From NCBI GenBank assembly GCA_003864495.1, contig ML133442.1, positions 27,231 through 91,230 on the forward strand: a stretch of DNA of 64,000 nucleotides, read 5' to 3'. Positions 62,301-64,000 of this stretch are shown in pieces. Both the position numbers and the translations under genes were made by a program. Position 1 is the first letter of the stretch. Each line of letters begins with the position of its first letter. The DNA comes from Nemopilema nomurai (taxonomy: Eukaryota; Cnidaria; Scyphozoa; Rhizostomeae; Rhizostomatidae). The notes under the pieces are model-generated. The model ran no database searches. It was not told the DNA's origin and saw nothing but the letters and a program-made list of their open reading frames with translations.

Positions 62301-64000
62301 AGGATATTCAGCTGCAAAGATGGTGGATATTATTGCTTAGTATGGCTGTCAACCTTCTCGCACAAAAATCGTCATTGAAATGGAAATGATGCAGTTATAT
62401 ATCAAAAAGGATATTCAGCTGCAAAGATGGTGGATATTATTGCTTAGTATGGCTGTTCAACCTTCTTCGCACAAAAATCGTCATTGAAGTGGAAATGATG
62501 CAGTTATATATCAAAAAGGATATTCAGCTGCAAAGATGGTGGATATTATTGCTTAGTATGGCTGTTCAACCTTCTTCGCACAAAAATCGTCATTGAAGTG
62601 GAAATGATGCAGTTATATATCAAAAAGGATATTCAGCTGCAAAGATGGTGGATATTATTGCTTAGTATGGCTGTTCAACCTTCTTCGCACAAAAATCGTC
62701 ATTGAAGTGGAAATGATGCAGTTATATATCAAAAAGGATATTCAGCTGCAAAGATGGTGGATATTATTGCTTAGTATGGCTGTTCAACCTTCTTCGCACA
62801 AAAATCGTCATTGAAGTGGAAATGATGCAGTTATATATCAAAAAGGATATTCAGCTGCAAAGATGGTGGATATTATTGCTTAGTATGGCTGTTCAACCTT
62901 CTTCGCACAAAAATCGTCATTGAAGTGGAAATGATGCAGTTATATATCAAAAAGGATATTCAGCTGCAAAGATGGTGGATATTATTGCTTAGTATGGCTG
63001 TTCAACCTTCTTCGCACAAAAATCGTCATTGAAGTGGAAATGATGCAGTTATATATCAAAAAGGATATTCAGCTGCAAAGATGGTGGATATTATTGCTTA
63101 GTATGGCTGTTCAACCTTCTTCGCACAAAAATCGTCATTGAAGTGGAAATGATGCAGTTATATATCAAAAAGGATATTCAGCTGCAAAGATGGTGGATAT
63201 TATTGCTTAGTATGGCTGTTCAACCTTCTTCGCACAAAATCGTCATTGAAGTGGAAATGATGCAGTTATATATCAAAAAGGATATTCAGCTGCAAAGATG
63301 GTGGATATTATGCTTAGTATGGCTGTTCAACCTTCTTCGCACAAAAATCGTCATTGAAGTGGAAATGATGCAGTTATATATCAAAAAGGATATTCAGCTG
63401 CAAAGATGGTGGATATTTTTGTAGTACTGTTCAACCCTCGCACAAAAAGTCAGTATAGTGAATGGAAAGCTGCAATATTCAGCTGGTGGATATTATGAGT
63501 ATGGCTGTTCAACCTTCTTCGCAAAAAATCGTCATCGAAGTGGAAATGATGCAGTTATATATCAAAAAGGATATTCAGCTGCAAAGATGGTGGATATTAT
63601 TGCTTAGTATGGCTGTTCAACCTTCTTCGCACAAAAATCGTCATTGAAGTGGAAATGATGCAGTTATATATCCAAAAAGGATATTCAGCTGCAAAGATGG
63701 TGGATATTATTGCTTAGTATGGCTGTTCAACCTTCTTCGCACAAAAATCGTCATTGAAGTGGAAATGATGCAGTTATATATCAAAAAGGATATTCAGCTG
63801 CAAAGATGGTGGATATTATTGCTTAGTATGGCTGTTCAACCTTCTTCGCACAAAAATCGTCATTGAAGTGGAAATGATGCAGTTATATATCAAAAAGGAT
63901 ATTCAGCTGCAAAGATGGTGGATATTATGCTTAGTATGGCTGTTCAACCTTCTTCGCACAAAATCGTCATTGAAATGGAAATGATGCAGTTATATATCAA
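50392..64000 (+). repeat. 109-bp satellite array, about 125 copies, open to the right
   Basis: The unit counts to 109 bp (TGGCTGTTCAACCTTCTTCG ... GGATATTATTGCTTAGTA). Copies are nearly identical except for single-base indels, mostly in short runs or at the GTCATTGAAGTGG site. The array continues to the window's end. Each unit has an internal GGATATT direct repeat 28 bp apart, a CAGCTG E-box and a TTATATATC stretch. The period is not a multiple of three, so open frames of more than one unit appear only where a base is lost; these are not genes. The flanking exon-like block suggests an intronic position (inference). Confidence 0.97.
63411..63512 (+). repeat. One scrambled satellite unit within the homogeneous array
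   Basis: Between two normal copies lies a unit with many changes: GGATATTTTTGTAGTACTG, a shortened CCCTCGCAC, CAGTATAGTGAATGG and a partly missing middle. Neighbouring copies on both sides return to the consensus at once. Confidence 0.85.

Noticed and set aside
50392..64000. CRISPR-like regular repeat spacing
   Set aside because: The whole 109-bp unit is repeated with no unique spacers, in a eukaryotic setting; it is a satellite.

Overview
The window reads as nuclear DNA of an animal, most likely an anthozoan cnidarian such as a stony coral. It is AT-rich and intron-bearing, holds one spliced metabolic gene and one single-exon GPCR, and is crowded with MITEs, a Tc1-like transposon array, LINE remains and a long satellite. 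The species cannot be fixed from sequence alone. No prokaryotic operon, CRISPR array, rRNA or tRNA gene was recognised.

Layout. (1) 1-17979: head-to-tail array of six ~3.09-kb units. Each has long interrupted terminal inverted repeats and a decayed minus-strand DD34E Tc1/mariner-type transposase. Four unit junctions keep a ~245-bp palindromic spacer, and two have lost the hairpin symmetrically. (2) 18190-24729, minus strand: eight exons of a mitochondrial ornithine carbamoyltransferase gene, reconstructed from the start codon to about residue 235. The C-terminal third is not in the window; the transposon array begins 210 bp beyond the last visible exon. (3) 24.7-42.4 kb: mostly non-coding, with four copies of a ~400-bp TA-flanked MITE, one shorter related MITE, a 14-bp hairpin and four exact TGACGTCA sites. 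(4) 42845-43891: intact intronless class A-like GPCR with altered signature motifs. (5) 43.9-49.0 kb: a second MITE type and a 5'-truncated, frameshifted LINE reverse transcriptase on the minus strand. (6) 49.67-49.85 kb: CCAAT/CRE-like/TATA cluster and an exon-like block ending in a strong splice donor. (7) about 50.1-64.0 kb: a 109-bp satellite of about 125 copies running off the right edge. At its left edge are progressively diverged copies with an older ~119-bp period.

How the parts relate. The only recognisable host functions are arginine/urea-cycle metabolism (OTC) and G-protein signalling (GPCR), and nothing links them. The main story is repeat dynamics: a transposon became a macrosatellite in or next to an essential metabolic gene, its palindromic junctions lost their hairpin tips at a recurrent position, and a satellite array shows an age gradient from edge to interior. 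All sequence-level statements come from reading the bases; alignments were done by eye.
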